From positions 1 through 64,000 of the forward strand of contig JAOBWK010000019.1 in assembly GCA_025463305.1 (NCBI GenBank): DNA of 64,000 nt, given 5' to 3'. The stretch comes from Ilumatobacteraceae bacterium (lineage in GTDB: Bacteria; Actinomycetota; Acidimicrobiia; Acidimicrobiales; Ilumatobacteraceae). A program made the translations under genes and the position numbers. The notes below the pieces were generated by a model. The model did no database searches, was not told the origin of the DNA, and saw nothing but the letters and a program-made list of their open reading frames with translations. This document shows, piece after piece, positions 62,940 through 64,000 of the stretch. How positions within the stretch are numbered: position 1 is the stretch's first letter; the number at the start of each line of letters is the position of its first letter.

Positions 62940-64000
62940 ATGCCTGCCGACCATCGCTCGCTCTCGCTCTGGCACGACACGCTCCCCGCCGACGACACCT
63001 TGGCTCCACGCCCGCCACTCGGCGGCGACATCGACGTCGACGTGGCCATCGTCGGCGGTGGCTACACCGGGCTCTGGACCGCCCACTACCTGCAGGCAGC
63101 GGACCCCACCCTGCGCATCGCGATCGTCGAGAAGACGATCTGCGGGTTCGGGGCCAGCGGCCGCAACGGCGGTTGGGCGTCGGCGATCCTGCCGATGAGC
63201 CTCGACACGATGGCCAAGCAGGCCGGCGGCGGCGAGCCCGGCCGCCAGGCAGCGATCCGGATGCAGCGTGAGATGTACCACTGCGTCGACGAGGTCGGGC
63301 GCGCCGCCGCCGAGCTCGGCATCGACTGCCACTACGCCAAGGGTGGCCAGCTCGACTTCGTCCGCAACCCGGCCCAGGTCCAGCGCGCGAAGGATGCCGT
63401 GGCACACGCCGCGAGCTACGGGCTCGACGACGTGCGCTGGCTCGACACCGCCGAGATGGCCGAACACGGCGCCGCCTCGAAGCTGCTCGGCGGCGTCTAC
63501 ACACCGCACTGCGCGGCGATCCATCCCGCCCGGCTCGTCCGCGGGCTCGCCGCGTCGGTCGAGTCGCGGGGCGTCGCGATCCACGAGCAGACCATGGTGT
63601 CGGCCATCGAGCCACACCGCGTGGTGACGGATCACGGCGTGGTCCGCGCCGACATCGTCGTGCGCGCCACCGAGGGCTTCACGCCGTCGCTGGCTGGCGA
63701 GAAGCGCACCATCGTGCCGGTCTACTCGCTGATGATCGCCACCGAGCCGCTCCTTGATTCGGTGTGGGACGAGATCGGGCTCGCCGCGCGCGAGACGTTC
63801 AACGATGGCCGCCACCTGATCATCTACGGCCAGCGCACCGCCGACGGGCGGTTCGCGTTCGGCGGTCGCGGCGCGCCGTACCACTTCGGTTCGGCGATCA
63901 AGCCGGAGTTCGACCGCGACGCCCGCGTCCACGACATGCTCCGCGACACGCTGGTCGAGATCTTCCCCCAGGTCGGCGATGCGGCGATCACCCACCGCTG
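62940..64000 (+). CDS. FAD-dependent oxidoreductase (DAO family), 3' end cut by window
   Basis: ATG 62940 starts a frame open to the window edge (353 codons) with the nucleotide-binding motif VAIVGGGYTGLWTAHYL (about 35-51), the flavin segment GASGRNGGWASAIL and later VRATEGFTPSLAG. It fits DAO-type amine/amino-acid oxidoreductases such as gamma-glutamylputrescine oxidase-like enzymes. It follows panC by 38 bases. The rest lies beyond the window. Confidence 0.87.
   Translation, partial: MPADHRSLSLWHDTLPADDTLAPRPPLGGDIDVDVAIVGGGYTGLWTAHYLQAADPTLRIAIVEKTICGFGASGRNGGWASAILPMSLDTMAKQAGGGEPGRQAAIRMQREMYHCVDEVGRAAAELGIDCHYAKGGQLDFVRNPAQVQRAKDAVAHAASYGLDDVRWLDTAEMAEHGAASKLLGGVYTPHCAAIHPARLVRGLAASVESRGVAIHEQTMVSAIEPHRVVTDHGVVRADIVVRATEGFTPSLAGEKRTIVPVYSLMIATEPLLDSVWDEIGLAARETFNDGRHLIIYGQRTADGRFAFGGRGAPYHFGSAIKPEFDRDARVHDMLRDTLVEIFPQVGDAAITHR

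Overview
The window is high-GC, densely packed bacterial DNA of actinobacterial type, probably from the class Acidimicrobiia (an Ilumatobacter-like organism). This rests on strong GC bias in third codon positions, many GTG and TTG starts, a DUF3151 gene, a DUF2510 membrane protein, a GuaB1-type IMPDH-family enzyme, an F420-type deazaflavin-dependent nitroreductase and luciferase-like monooxygenases. The class assignment is inference from gene content; there is no rRNA in the window.

Layout. 0-8.1 kb: 2-oxoacid:ferredoxin oxidoreductase (korA-korB), a GH13 alpha-glucosidase, a ParA-like ATPase, RNase D, a rhodanese, MobA and DUF3151. About 8.43-12.63 kb: a lower-GC phage-derived remnant. It is bounded by a truncated terminase large subunit on one side and the 5'-truncated end of a LamG-like tail protein on the other. 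It carries a small terminase, a winged-helix-like gene, strong hairpins, an aberrant tRNA and a minus-strand set of small or membrane proteins, one of which resembles the TRADD-N-associated transmembrane domain known from bacterial conflict systems. 12.6-22 kb: luciferase-like and SDR oxidoreductases, hydrolases, aminopeptidase, the guaB1-cmk-plsC operon and Sua5. 22-31.3 kb: a 40-bp exact extragenic repeat, a J-domain protein, xylulokinase, PhzF, enoyl-CoA hydratase and an FtsX-type ABC system with a two-domain ATPase. 31.3-36.2 kb: a likely hydroxyproline catabolic cluster (ornithine cyclodeaminase-like reductase, D-amino-acid dehydrogenase, Ser/Cys-type proline racemase, DHDPS-family deaminase). 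36.2-44.6 kb: a DMT exporter, a DUF1989 protein, a sarcosine-oxidase-like flavoenzyme and a complete branched-chain-type ABC importer with a well-formed promoter before its binding protein. 45-54.5 kb: nitronate monooxygenase, a PH-domain protein, heme A synthase, a TetR protein fused to an NTF2/SnoaL-like domain, a methyltransferase and other genes. 54.5-59.3 kb: a heterodimeric ABC exporter pair, DoxX and a small anchored protein. 59.3-64 kb: a hexapeptide acyltransferase, a DmpA-type peptidase, panB-panC and a flavin oxidoreductase cut by the window end.

Functional themes. Amino-acid and amine use dominates the middle: an importer, two flavin amine/amino-acid oxidoreductases, a racemase, a DHDPS-like enzyme and an OCD-like enzyme lie within about 13 kb and probably serve proline derivatives or related amines. 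The most unusual parts are the phage remnant with its predicted membrane effector and abnormal tRNA, the Ser/Cys racemase cluster, the TetR-NTF2 fusion and the asymmetric tandem ABC ATPase.
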